This document shows positions 54,378 through 63,092 of a stretch of 64,000 nucleotides of DNA, one piece after another. The translations under genes and the position numbers were made by a program. Below the pieces are notes generated by a model. It did not search any database, was not told the origin of the DNA, and saw nothing but the letters and a program-made list of their open reading frames with translations. Position 1 is the stretch's first letter. Each line of letters starts with the position of its first letter. Source of the stretch: Thermoguttaceae bacterium (GTDB taxonomy: Bacteria; Planctomycetota; Planctomycetia; Pirellulales; Thermoguttaceae); contig JARKPK010000120.1 of the NCBI GenBank assembly GCA_029975295.1, forward strand, positions 22,549-86,548. Direction: 5' to 3'.

Positions 54378-55618
54378 AAGCTTTGCCTGCCGAAAAGGCG
54401 CCCCACGGCCAAGGCGCTGTTCACTCCGTCCTCGTGAAACCCGTTGCCCCAGTACGCCCCGCAGTAGTAGGTGCGGTTTCGTCCGTTGATCTCAGCGTAG
54501 CGACGCTGCGCCGCCAACGCCGCCGGCGAATAAACCGGATGGGTGTAATTCCAGCGGGCGATGACAGAATTCGGGTCGAGCATCGTCGAGCCGTTCAGTG
54601 TGATGCACAACGTTTTCGCTGCCCGGTGCCCTTGGAGCCGATTCAGGTTGTAGGTCAGCAGCACCGGGCGATGGGCCTCGGGCCGGATGCGGTAGTTCCA
54701 CGACGCCCATGCCCGCCGAGTTTTCGGCAAAACCGAAGTGTCAGTGTGCAACACCGTGTCGTTCGACTGGTAGGGGAACGCACCGAGTATCTCTCGCTCG
54801 TCGGCGTCGGCGTCGGCCAGCAGCGACAGCATCTGGTCGGCATGGCCGGCCAGAACCACGGCATCAAACTCTTCTTCGCTGCCGCGAGAACGCACTCGGA
54901 CTCCGCTTTCCAATCGCCGGACCGATTCGACCGGGCAGTTCGCTCTGATGCGGTCGCGCCAACCGTGCGTCAGTCGATCGATGTATCGGACGGATCCGCC
55001 ATCGATCGTTTTCCACTGATGGTGGCCCCGCACCGAAAGCAGCCCGTGGTTGTCGAAGAACCCGACGACGAATCGCGCCGGGAACCGCAGGAACTCTCCG
55101 GGCGGAACCGACCAGATCGACGCGCCCATCGGGGTCAAGTACCAATCGATCATCGCTTGACCGAACCGGTGCGCTGCCAAGAACTCGCCCAGCGTTTCGC
55201 TATAATCGTCGCTGGCGATCAACTGGCGAGCGCGGCGATTGAATCGGAGGATTTGCGCCAGCATCAACCAGAAGCGGGGGCGAAACAGATTGCGCCGCTG
55301 CGCGAACAACCCGTTGAGCGAGCTGCCCTGATATTCCAATCCGCTCCGCTCGCAACAGACGCCAAAGCTCATGTCGCTGTTGCGCGATGCAACGCCCAGG
55401 CGGCGAAGCAGCGCACAGAAGTTGGGATAAGTCCGCTCGTTGAAGACCATGAACCCGGTATCGACCGGGAACGATTCTCCCATGGCGCTGACGGTGACTG
55501 TGTTGGCATGCCCGCCGATATAGTCGTTGGCCTCGAACAGATGCACGTCGTGTTCGTCCACCAGCAGGCGAGCCGCCACCAATCCACTGACTCCGGCGCC
55601 CACGACGGCAATCTTCAT
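54374..55618 (-). CDS. FAD/NAD(P)-binding amine-oxidase-like protein, 414 aa
   Basis: The N-terminal dinucleotide motif V-V-G-A-G-V-S-G-L (5-13) is followed by E-A-N-D-Y-I-G-G-H (29-37) and the N-terminal part of the amine oxidase/desaturase fold. The C-terminal part has the F-H-E-D-G-V-N-S-A FAD-contact block. In the DUF1365/cfa triad this flavoprotein probably desaturates or isomerises the acyl chain that the methyltransferase alkylates (inference from the conserved gene set). GGAG is 8 nt before ATG 55618. First gene of the three-gene operon. Confidence 0.9.
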   Translation of the reverse strand: MKIAVVGAGVSGLVAARLLVDEHDVHLFEANDYIGGHANTVTVSAMGESFPVDTGFMVFNERTYPNFCALLRRLGVASRNSDMSFGVCCERSGLEYQGSSLNGLFAQRRNLFRPRFWLMLAQILRFNRRARQLIASDDYSETLGEFLAAHRFGQAMIDWYLTPMGASIWSVPPGEFLRFPARFVVGFFDNHGLLSVRGHHQWKTIDGGSVRYIDRLTHGWRDRIRANCPVESVRRLESGVRVRSRGSEEEFDAVVLAGHADQMLSLLADADADEREILGAFPYQSNDTVLHTDTSVLPKTRRAWASWNYRIRPEAHRPVLLTYNLNRLQGHRAAKTLCITLNGSTMLDPNSVIARWNYTHPVYSPAALAAQRRYAEINGRNRTYYCGAYWGNGFHEDGVNSALAVGRLFGRQSL

Positions 55619-56149
55619 GCGTTTTGCTCCGCGGCGGCTGCAATGCGTTTTTCGATTTCGCGCCACCGGCCTTGCCGCACTGTGCCCCACATAATACCGT
55701 TGGTCAATCCCCCCGTTGCGGCGGCCCGGGGGAATTCGTCGAATGCTGGAGAACGTTTGCGAGCGAGTGGCTCGAACGCCCGTCATGGTGTTCGCCACGC
55801 CGGGCAGGACGGTTTCAGTCGCGCCTTCAGCCACGACGATCGCAAACCGCGCCGCCGAAGCTCCGGCGACGCATGGCCGTCGCCCGCCAACGGCCGTCGA
55901 GTTCGCAGCGGCTGCGGGGCCGTTGGGCTGTGCTTGCCGTCGGCAGCAATTGAAGCGAGGGGGGGATAGACTGCCGTCCCTCGCGCCCCGGAACCGGCCG
56001 AGCCGGTTTGCCGCAGATGCAACCATACGGACTTCGCGCCTGAGGCGTCAACTCATACAATCGTCGCCAGTCGCCGATCGGGCCGAACCGAGCCCCTGCC
56101 GCGGCGAATGCCCGTTCGCTTGATCGCACAAATCTCCCGAAGGGATGAA
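55619..56149. other. divergent intergenic region
   Basis: 531 bases between the lipid operon and ndk. No gene. Should contain both promoters; no clear boxes found. Confidence 0.4.
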
Positions 56150-56623
56150 ATGACCGATATGGAACGTACACTCGTTTTGCTGAAACCCGATTGCGTGCAG
56201 CGGCGGCTGATGGGCCGAGTGATCGCCCGTTTTGAAGATAAGGGTTTGAACATCATCGCGATGAAGATGCTGCATCTGACGCCCGAGCACGCCCAACGGC
56301 ACTACGCCGAACACGTGGGCAAGGCGTTCTACCCGGCGCTCGAGGATTTTGTCACCGCAAGCCCGCTGCTGGCTCTGGTTGTCGAAGGGCCCGAGGTGAT
56401 CCGAACCGTTCGTGAGATGGTCGGACCGACGCACGGATTGAAGGCCCCGCCGGGCACGATCCGCGGCGACTTCGGCATCAGCCGTCAGATGAATCTTGTT
56501 CACGCCTCCGACAGTCCAGCGTCGGCCGCGCGTGAAATCGAGGTCTTTTTCACCGCGCAGGAATTGTGCCCATTCCAATCGAGCTTGCAACTCTGGCAAC
56601 TGGCTGTGGACGAACGGGGCTGA
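56150..56623 (+). CDS. ndk: nucleoside-diphosphate kinase Ndk, 157 aa
   Basis: Transfers the gamma phosphate from ATP to nucleoside diphosphates. Family marks: T-L-V-L-L-K-P-D near the start, G-x-V-I-x-R-F-E-x-K-G, and the phospho-His118 in N-L-V-H-A-S-D-S. It has about 15 residues more at the C-terminus than the usual 140. GAAGGGA lies 5-6 nt before ATG 56150; ATG 56159 is an alternative. Convergent with pyrF, with only 62 bp between the stops. Confidence 0.95.
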   Translation: MTDMERTLVLLKPDCVQRRLMGRVIARFEDKGLNIIAMKMLHLTPEHAQRHYAEHVGKAFYPALEDFVTASPLLALVVEGPEVIRTVREMVGPTHGLKAPPGTIRGDFGISRQMNLVHASDSPASAAREIEVFFTAQELCPFQSSLQLWQLAVDERG

Positions 56624-56685
56624 TTTCAGCCCCCGATCGATCCTCGGACAAGTCGCGTAACGCGTATTTCTGGGGCGTATTCTCG

Positions 56686-57624
56686 CTATTGTTCAGCCGG
56701 GCCGCCCAGCGCAGCGGCGGGCGTGATTGACCGGAGTTGGGCGATCATCTCGTCGGTGGCCGCCTCGACCGCCCGCTGCCACTGCACCGCGCTGTAGCGC
56801 TCGCAGTACGGCTTGCGCTCGTAAGCAAAAATGATGCCGCGAGAGTTATTTACCAGTGCGCCCAGCCCGCGGTCGTCGAATCCGGCGGCGCAGTCGCGGG
56901 CCGTTCCCCCTTGACTTCCGTAGCCGGGAATCAGGATCCAGGCGTGCGGCATCTGATGCCGCAATTGCGCCAGTTGCTCGGGGTAGGTGGCGCCCACGAC
57001 GGCCCCGACAATTCCGTAGCCTTCGCCGCCTCGGGTGGCTTTAGCTTGCTGCTCGACATAGTCGGCCACATAACCGTAAAGTGGGCGGCCCTCGACCAGC
57101 AGGTCTTGGAACATCCCCCCGCCCGGATTGGAGGTTTTTACAAGCACAAATAATCCCGCCGCTCGGCTTTGCGCCGTTTCGATGAACGGCCGCAGGCTGT
57201 CATCGCCGAGGTAGGGGCTGACCGTCAGCGCGTCGGCCCGCCAGGGATACTCGGCCGAGTGTCCTAGCCAGCCGTCGGCGTAGGCCGCAGCCGTTGAACC
57301 GATGTCGTTGCGTTTTCCGTCGAGGACAACTAATAGTCCCCGGCTCTTGGCATGGGCCACCACATCGCCCAACGCGGCAAAGCCTGCCGGCCCCAATTGC
57401 TCGAAGAAGGCTGCCTGAGGCTTGACGGCGGGCACGCGGCCGGCAACCACATCGACCACCTCGATGCAGAAGCGGCGGTAGGCGGCGGCCATTTCGGCAG
57501 GCCTAGCCGATAACCCGGTTCGGATCGGCTCGGGAAGGTTTTCCCATCGCGGATCAAGCCCAACCAAGACCGGGTTGCCGCAGCGGCGAACCGCTTGGGC
57601 CAATCGATCGGAAAAGCTCAACAT
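56686..57624 (-). CDS. pyrF: orotidine-5'-phosphate decarboxylase PyrF (type 2), 312 aa
   Basis: Last step of UMP synthesis. The active-site block is D-G-K-R-N-D-I-G-S-T-A (102-112), with the Asp/Lys104/Asp107 set; V-G-L-D-P-R occurs near residue 21, K-P-Q-A-A-F-F-E at 68-75 and P-G-Y-G-S-Q-G in the phosphate loop. Length and motif order match the longer type 2 enzymes. GGGAG is 7 nt before ATG 57624; the frame to 57663 is not needed. Confidence 0.96.
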   Translation of the reverse strand: MLSFSDRLAQAVRRCGNPVLVGLDPRWENLPEPIRTGLSARPAEMAAAYRRFCIEVVDVVAGRVPAVKPQAAFFEQLGPAGFAALGDVVAHAKSRGLLVVLDGKRNDIGSTAAAYADGWLGHSAEYPWRADALTVSPYLGDDSLRPFIETAQSRAAGLFVLVKTSNPGGGMFQDLLVEGRPLYGYVADYVEQQAKATRGGEGYGIVGAVVGATYPEQLAQLRHQMPHAWILIPGYGSQGGTARDCAAGFDDRGLGALVNNSRGIIFAYERKPYCERYSAVQWQRAVEAATDEMIAQLRSITPAAALGGPAEQ

Positions 57625-58339
57625 CTCCACGCTCCCATTGGTTCCAGCTCGGCTCTTCGCCACCGGGCTGTTTTACCGAGGCATTTCCACTCGCAAACCG
57701 TCAAACCGAGCCTGAGATGCCATGTGGCTACGCTGCCGAATCGCCCTTGGTCGGCCCCTGGCCCTGCAATGGCACTCGCGGAAGTCCGTGCGGCCCATCG
57801 CCCCATCATAGGCGAATCGCACGGGCTTGCCATCGGGAGCGGGCTTACCATAGGCAGGCGCTGGCCAGGGTGGTGCTGCGGATCGAGGCCGCAGGCGGAC
57901 CGGTGGTTCCATGTCCGTTTCGCGGAAAGACCGGAATTGCTTTGGCGGTGCGAGCTTCAACTGCGTCCTGCCGCAGCCCGTTCGGAAAGCGGTCTGACCT
58001 CGTCTGGGGGCAATGCCGGATTGAAGCAAACGACCTCACCCTTTCGCCCCAGAGGCGAACAACCGCTCCGTTCCCGCGAAGGGCGAAAGCCGGCGGGCGC
58101 ATCTGTCCAAACCGGCCAAATGTGCGGGCTTCAAACGGTCGGGCACGATTTTTCACACGTTCGAGACTGATCTTTCGTTTCCCGTTGAGCTTACGATTCC
58201 GACCGCCGACAGCTGTTCCCTCGGGTTGGGTCGGGTTGCCCTTTTTCTCTATTTTCGCAAGTTGGCCCGGCTGATGCGTCTTTCGTGGCGAGAAAGCGAA
58301 CGCGGGCGGAAGTGAAAACGAATTGGCCCCGGAACACCC
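57625..58339. other. intergenic, no gene recognised
   Basis: 715 bases between pyrF and the acpP promoter region. Long frames exist on both strands (for example minus 57845-58516) but their composition is not protein-like. No RNA recognised. Confidence 0.4.
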
Positions 58340-58368
58340 TAGACACAGAACGCAAAAACCGTTATATG
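58340..58368 (+). promoter_or_regulatory. promoter of the acpP leader transcript
   Basis: TAGACA (58340-58345), 17-bp spacer, TATATG (58363-58368), inside the only AT-rich patch of the region. The -35 box matches consensus at 5 of 6 bases, the -10 box at 4 of 6. Predicted start near 58375. Confidence 0.5.
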
Positions 58369-58374
58369 TTTGAG

Positions 58375-58863
58375 TTTTATGCCGTAAGTTAGGCCCCCTT
58401 TTGGGGCGACGGCGTGGGCCGAATAGTGCGCGCACGATTCGGTTGGCGATCGTCCGATGGGAGTGATCGGCACGGACAACCTTCGGCTGCCGGGGAAACT
58501 CGTGGAGCTGAGTCAAGGTTGGCGTTCCGGGTAAGCTGTTGGTGGCGGCGAAACGGTTCGCGTCATGTCAGCGTGGTCCCGTTGGGCGAAGAGGCCGGCT
58601 TGCGTCGTGGGCCGAACGGCTCAGCCCCCTTTGCGGTGTGGGGCCGCGACGGGGTCCGTCGGGTGACGGAGAGCAACAACCACTGGTGCGATCGTTGCCG
58701 AGTCGCTTGCGTGAGCGAGTCGCTGCGAACTGCTCCGGCAGTGGATGCGGCGGGGAGAGCGTTGCCGCGGCCGGAAACGAGAGTGGTCGCCTTGGGGTGA
58801 GTTGTCAGCGTTGATTGGGGACAGAGCGGCGAACCGCGGTTCCCCGCGATTCCGGGGTTTTTT
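58375..58863 (+). ncRNA. candidate long leader or non-coding RNA before acpP
   Basis: Between the promoter and a Rho-independent terminator lie about 490 nt without a credible CDS. The terminator ends 26 nt before the acpP start codon, leaving no room for a separate acpP promoter after it. So either acpP is expressed by read-through (attenuation) or this is a stand-alone RNA. I see hairpins such as GCCCCCTTTTGGGGC near 58393-58407. I looked for RNase P RNA, tmRNA and SRP RNA signatures and found none. Confidence 0.4.
58842..58863 (+). terminator. Rho-independent terminator or attenuator upstream of acpP
   Basis: CCCCG (58842-58846), loop CGATTC, CGGGG (58853-58857), then TTTTTT (58858-58863). 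It lies just upstream of the acpP ribosome binding site (GAGGAGG, 58874-58880). Confidence 0.65.
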
Positions 58864-58889
58864 AGTCATAGGCGAGGAGGACCTATCAG

Positions 58890-59147
58890 GTGGCCTCAGT
58901 TGAAGAACGTGTCATCAATATCGTGTCCGAGCAGCTCGGTGTCAGCAAAGACCAGATCAAGCACGACACTTCGTTCGTGAACGATTTGGGCGCCGATTCC
59001 CTAGACACCGTCGAATTGGTGATGGAACTCGAAGAAGAGTTCGACATCCAGATTCCCGACGAAGTGGCCGAGAAGATTCAAACCGTTGGACAGGCCATCG
59101 AACACATCCAAAAGGCCGTTGAGAACAGCGAAGCGTCTTCCTCCTGA
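58890..59147 (+). CDS. acpP: acyl carrier protein, 85 aa
   Basis: Carries growing acyl chains on a phosphopantetheine arm. The attachment Ser37 lies in [10 protein letters not shown], and the acidic helix II follows. GTG is the start (58890): GAGGAGG stands 9 nt upstream and the family begins right there. It has a short Ser-rich tail. fabF follows after 12 nt, the standard pair. A terminator-like hairpin directly upstream suggests regulation at the transcript level. Confidence 0.97.
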   Translation: MASVEERVINIVSEQLGVSKDQIKHDTSFVNDLGADSLDTVELVMELEEEFDIQIPDEVAEKIQTVGQAIEHIQKAVENSEASSS

Positions 59148-59159
59148 GCCGGGGGCCCC

Positions 59160-60404
59160 ATGAAGCGGCGTGTTGTTGTTACGGGTTTGGGAATCGTTTC
59201 CCCGTTGGGCGTCAAGCTCGAGGAAGTTTGGTCGCGCGTCGTCAATGGCGAAAGCGGCATCCGGCCGATTTCGCTGTTCGATGCTTCGGCCTACTCTGTG
59301 CGCATCGCCGGCGAGGTGCCCAACTGGTCGACGGACGGTTACGTGGCCCCGAAGGACGTGAAACGGCTCGACCGTTTTGTCCAGTTCGGGTTGGTGGCCG
59401 GCATCGACGCCGTTCGCGATTCGGGGATCGACTTCAGCAAAGAAGATCCCTATCGCTGCGGCGCTTGCGTCGGCACCGGCATCGGCGGACTGCTGGAGAT
59501 TGAAATTCAGCACCGCCGATTGCTGGAGAAGGGGCCCGAGCGGGTCTCGGCGTTTACGATTCCCAAACTCATGCCCAACGCCGCCAGCGGGCATATTTCG
59601 ATCGAGTTCGGTCTGCGGGGGCCGAGCCAGGCCGTTGCCACGGCATGCGCCAGCGCCTCGACGGCCATTGGCGACGCCCTCCGCGTCGTCCAACGAGGCG
59701 AGGCCGACGTGATCGTTGCCGGCGGCACCGAAGCCGCGGTGACGACGCTCGGCCTGAGCGCGTTTGCCGCGATGAAGGCGCTTTCGGAACGCAACGACAA
59801 TCCAGCGGCGGCCAGCCGGCCGTTCGACGCGGACCGCGACGGCTTCGTGTTGGCCGAGGGCGCCGCCTGTTTGGTGCTGGAAGAACTCGAACACGCCAAA
59901 CAGCGAGGCGCGCGCATCTACTGCGAGCTGCTCGGCTACGGCGCAACATCAGACGCCAGCCATATCACCCAACCCGACAAAGAAGGAACCGGAGCGGCCG
60001 AGGCGATGCGCCGCGCGATGCGCGACGCCCAGGTCGGCCCGACCGACATCGGCTACATCAACGCGCACGGCACCAGCACCCCGTTGGGAGATCAAGCCGA
60101 AACGCAGGCCTTGAAGAATGTTTTCGGCGAGTTCGCCCGCCAAGTGAGCATCTCCAGCACCAAGAGCCAGTTGGGCCACTCGTTGGGCGCCAGCGGGGCC
60201 ATTGAATTGGTGCTGACCACCTTGGCGCTCTGTCGGGGCGTGATCCCGCCGACGATCAATTACACCACTCCGGATCCGGCGTGCGATCTCGACTACACGC
60301 CGAACGTGGCCCGCGAACGCAAGTTCGCCCACGCCATGTCGAACAGTTTCGGTTTCGGCGGTCATAATGCGTCGCTGGTCATCGGCGTGCTGAAGGACGC
60401 ATAG
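59160..60404 (+). CDS. fabF: beta-ketoacyl-ACP synthase II FabF, 414 aa
   Basis: Chain elongation in type II fatty acid synthesis. The thiolase fold has Cys163 (T-A-C-A-S-A), His303 (N-A-H-G-T-S-T) and His340 (Q-L-G-H-S-L-G-A-S-G), plus Lys335 (S-S-T-K-S): the Cys-His-His set of FabF/FabB. The acyl pocket and length fit FabF. Co-transcribed with acpP; stop followed by a 193-bp convergent gap. Confidence 0.97.
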   Translation: MKRRVVVTGLGIVSPLGVKLEEVWSRVVNGESGIRPISLFDASAYSVRIAGEVPNWSTDGYVAPKDVKRLDRFVQFGLVAGIDAVRDSGIDFSKEDPYRCGACVGTGIGGLLEIEIQHRRLLEKGPERVSAFTIPKLMPNAASGHISIEFGLRGPSQAVATACASASTAIGDALRVVQRGEADVIVAGGTEAAVTTLGLSAFAAMKALSERNDNPAAASRPFDADRDGFVLAEGAACLVLEELEHAKQRGARIYCELLGYGATSDASHITQPDKEGTGAAEAMRRAMRDAQVGPTDIGYINAHGTSTPLGDQAETQALKNVFGEFARQVSISSTKSQLGHSLGASGAIELVLTTLALCRGVIPPTINYTTPDPACDLDYTPNVARERKFAHAMSNSFGFGGHNASLVIGVLKDA

Positions 60405-60597
60405 CGCTCCGAGCCGAAATCGCCTCGGAGCCGCTGCCGGCGGTCTATCGCAGTTCTTCAGCGGCAGTGCCGGGCCGATTTCGCGGCGCGCACCTCTTGG
60501 CGGAGCGTCCTGTAGTTCGGCCGTTGGTCGGTTTTTTCGCCGCGGGCCGGGCTTTGCCGTCGTCGGCGAACGGCCTGCGCTGCCGCGGGGTCGGCAA

Positions 60598-61413
60598 TCA
60601 GCTTCCCGCAGCCCGAAACACCCAAAGCACCAACACCGCCATCGCGATTCGATACCAAGCAAACGGCCGCAGTGAATGGCCGCCGACGAAAGCCATCAAC
60701 CACCGCACGGCCAGATAGGCGAAGACAAACGACGCAACGAAACCCACCGCAAACAGCGGCACGTGCTCCGACCCGAGATGCTGCCGGCTTTTCACCAAAT
60801 CGTAAAGGGCAGCGGCGGCCAGCACGGGCACGGCCGCGAAGAATGAATATTCGGTGGCGGTCTTGCGATCGACCCCCAGCATCATTGCTCCCAAGATCGT
60901 GGCCCCGGCCCGCGATACGCCTGGCCACAACGAAACGCATTGCATCAGCCCGATCCCCAGCGCCTGTCGGACGGTCAGCGCGTCGAGGCCCCCGTTGGGA
61001 GCGGGCCGAGCGTATCGTTCGACCAAGACGATCCAGATCGCCCCGGCCAGCAAGCCCGCGGCCACGGTCTGCGGGCCGAAGAGATGCTCTTTGATCGTTC
61101 CGTGGAGGGTCGCGCCTGCAACGAGGGCGGGCAACGTGGTCAGAGCCAGAAGGGCAATTCCTCGCCGCCCGGCAAAGCCCGGAAGGGCGCGCGGGGTGGC
61201 CAACGCCGCGAATCGGCCCGGAAAGGCGGCCGCTACGGCCAAGATCGCCCCGAGTTGAATGAACACCTCGAAGCAATTGGCCACCGGCTTGCCGACATGC
61301 GACTCGAAGCCGGAGTAGTGCCCGGCAAGAATCAAATGTCCTGTCGAAGAAACCGGGATGAACTCCGTAATCCCTTCAACCAGCCCCATGAGCAGCCCAT
61401 AAAGTATGTCCAT
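60598..61413 (-). CDS. uppP: undecaprenyl-diphosphate phosphatase UppP, 271 aa
   Basis: A membrane enzyme that recycles the lipid carrier of cell wall and glycan synthesis. Family motifs: E-G-I-T-E-F-I-P-V-S-S-T-G-H-L (14-28) near the first helix and P-G-V-S-R-A-G-A-T (about 164-172) in the second repeat, the residues that form the active site. Seven to eight TM helices. AAAGG is 7 nt before the ATG. Relevant because planctomycetes do make peptidoglycan. Confidence 0.96.
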   Translation of the reverse strand: MDILYGLLMGLVEGITEFIPVSSTGHLILAGHYSGFESHVGKPVANCFEVFIQLGAILAVAAAFPGRFAALATPRALPGFAGRRGIALLALTTLPALVAGATLHGTIKEHLFGPQTVAAGLLAGAIWIVLVERYARPAPNGGLDALTVRQALGIGLMQCVSLWPGVSRAGATILGAMMLGVDRKTATEYSFFAAVPVLAAAALYDLVKSRQHLGSEHVPLFAVGFVASFVFAYLAVRWLMAFVGGHSLRPFAWYRIAMAVLVLWVFRAAGS

Positions 61414-61611
61414 AGGGGGCCTTTCGTCCAGCTCTCAGCACGCACGGCGAACCGAGCGAGGTTTGACGCGCTGCGCGCGTGCCGTTGCCTTGGCATGCGC
61501 TCGGAAAACTCGGCAACAGAATCGCGAGGAAAAAAGCGATGGAGTGGTTGGTTGTGGGCAACCGGCCGAACTGGCCCTGCTGCGGCCGCTTTCGTTAGTG
61601 TGTCAACCAGT

Positions 61612-62220
61612 TTAGCTTACCTTGCGAACCACTCCCAGGACGACGCCGACCACTCGCGCGTCTTTCACATAGATCGGTTTCATTTGAGAATTGGCCGGCT
61701 GCAAGCGAATGCGATCCTTCTCGGGATACCAACGTTTCAAGGTGGCATCGCCCTCGTCGGTAATCGCCACGACGATCTGGCCGGCTCGGGCCGTCGCTTG
61801 CCGGCGAATGACGACGAAATCGCCATCGGCAATATGATCTTCGATCATCGAGTCGCCCGAAACCTTCAGCACGAACAAATCGGCGTCTTCCGGGCTGAAG
61901 AACTCGTCGAAATCGACCAGTTCGTCTTGTTCGATCGCTTCGTGCAACACGCCGGCGGCAATTTGGCCCGCCAGCCGAAAACCGCGAGGACGAATCGGCT
62001 CGGCCACCAATTCGATCGCCCGCGACATGTTCGGCGCCCGCTTGATCCAGCCTTTTTTTTCCAACGCCTTCAAGTGGCAGACCACACCGTTGGGTGAGCG
62101 AATTTCAAAGTGCTCGGCAATCTCGCGGACGGTCGGCCCATATCCGCGCGAGCGAATCTTCTCGCGGATAAATTCGTACACTTCGCGTTGCCGTTGCGTG
62201 CATTGATCGAGCGACTCCAT
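61612..62220 (-). CDS. lexA: SOS repressor LexA, 202 aa
   Basis: An N-terminal winged helix-turn-helix (1-70; T-V-R-E-I-A-E-H-F at 30-38) is followed by an S24 self-cleaving domain. The cleavage site is Ala89-Gly90, the nucleophile is Ser124 (S-G-D-S-M) and the general base is Lys162 (T-L-K-R-W). All catalytic residues are present. GGAAGGA stands 8 nt before ATG 62220. Its probable promoter and operator lie 200 bp upstream (62416-62449), which suggests autorepression. Confidence 0.96.
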   Translation of the reverse strand: MESLDQCTQRQREVYEFIREKIRSRGYGPTVREIAEHFEIRSPNGVVCHLKALEKKGWIKRAPNMSRAIELVAEPIRPRGFRLAGQIAAGVLHEAIEQDELVDFDEFFSPEDADLFVLKVSGDSMIEDHIADGDFVVIRRQATARAGQIVVAITDEGDATLKRWYPEKDRIRLQPANSQMKPIYVKDARVVGVVLGVVRKVS

Positions 62221-62415
62221 CACTGCGTTCCTTCCGATGTTGAAGCAGGATTGCCCGTTTGGGCCGGCCCCTGGCCGGCGCCGGGCAATCACCCGCTTCC
62301 AATCTTGTTTGCCGCCCGCAAGCCGGCATCGCCTTGCGGAATGAACCCGATCCGAATGAGGCCGCCGAGGGTTCGCCGCCGTTCGATAGAACCGCGGGTG
62401 CCGCAGCCACTACTG

Positions 62416-62449
62416 GACAATAGTATAATATACGGCTGTATATTGTCAA
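62416..62449 (-). promoter_or_regulatory. lexA promoter with overlapping palindromic operator
   Basis: On the minus strand TTGACA (62449-62444), a 16-bp spacer, then TATACT (62427-62422). The spacer is itself a palindrome, ATATAC-GGCT-GTATAT (62428-62443). A second inverted repeat, GACAATA (62416-62422) / TATTGTC (62441-62447), overlaps it. The design fits a repressor site between -35 and -10, most likely for LexA itself (inference). The leader to the lexA start would be about 195 nt. Confidence 0.7.
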
Positions 62450-62649
62450 GCCATCTCCAACGTTCCCTGCCGACACACCGACACGCAGGGACTGCCCAGC
62501 GGCGGTTCGGCGGACCGCGGCCTCGTTTACGGCCGCCTGTTTTGCGTGGGCCGAATCGCTCCTCCGACGCGGTGTTGTTTGTTTATCGGCATCGCAGTCT
62601 GAGAATCGTGCGCGAGCCAATGAGCATGCGCTGGGTGTTGCGGTCCCGG

Positions 62650-62678
62650 TAGTCAAAGGCCGGCCAGTCGTCTATAAT
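62650..62678 (+). promoter_or_regulatory. promoter of rpmG
   Basis: TAGTCA (62650-62655), 17-bp spacer, and a perfect TATAAT (62673-62678). Predicted leader about 115 nt. Confidence 0.5.
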
Positions 62679-62799
62679 TCGGGGTTTACGTGAACGACCT
62701 TCGGGCAACCAGCCGGCGGGGCCGGAGCGATGCCCGTTTCTATCGGACCGTAACTCGGGCGTCGGCCTTCGCAGCCCAGGCCGACGGAAGGACGAAACC

Positions 62800-62964
62800 A
62801 TGGCCAAAAGCAAGAAGAAGAGCGAAACCGTTTTCCTGGTTTGCAAGGAAACAGGCGAATACAACTACGTTCTGAAGCGGAAGCCCGGCGGCGAGAAGCT
62901 GAACCTGAAGAAATACTGCCCTCGCTTGCGGAAACACACCGAACACACGGAAAAGAAGAAGTAA
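62800..62964 (+). CDS. rpmG: 50S ribosomal protein L33, 54 aa
   Basis: A short Lys-rich protein that matches L33 over its length: E-T-V-F-L-V-C-K near the start, the N-Y central strand, L-N-L-K-K-Y-C-P-R-L-R-K-H-T at the end. In zinc-binding L33 the two CxxC pairs read C-x-E-C and C-P-R-C; here the second Cys of each pair is Thr and Leu, so zinc cannot be held. GGAAGGA lies 8 nt before ATG. Not found by simple long-ORF search because of its length. Confidence 0.95.
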   Translation: MAKSKKKSETVFLVCKETGEYNYVLKRKPGGEKLNLKKYCPRLRKHTEHTEKKK

Positions 62965-63092
62965 GTCGATCGCCCTTCGGCGCCGCGCGGCGGCGCCGTT
63001 GCGATCCGAGTTAGCCGACCACCGGTTGGTCGGCCGTGTTGAGTTTCTGTTTTGAGCGAAGGAATTGACGCCCCTGCCGACGGACAACGCCG

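Noticed and set aside
57845..58516. 223-codon minus-strand frame between pyrF and acpP
   Set aside because: Composition and lack of any fold or RBS argue against a gene; it would also run through the predicted acpP promoter.
58375..58863. RNase P RNA, tmRNA or SRP RNA before acpP
   Set aside because: Length would suit RNase P RNA, but none of the conserved core sequences of these RNAs was found by eye. An Infernal search would settle it.
60510..60540. T-run TTTTTT in the fabF/uppP gap as a terminator
   Set aside because: The only hairpin directly before it has a 3-bp stem (CCG/CGG), too weak to call.
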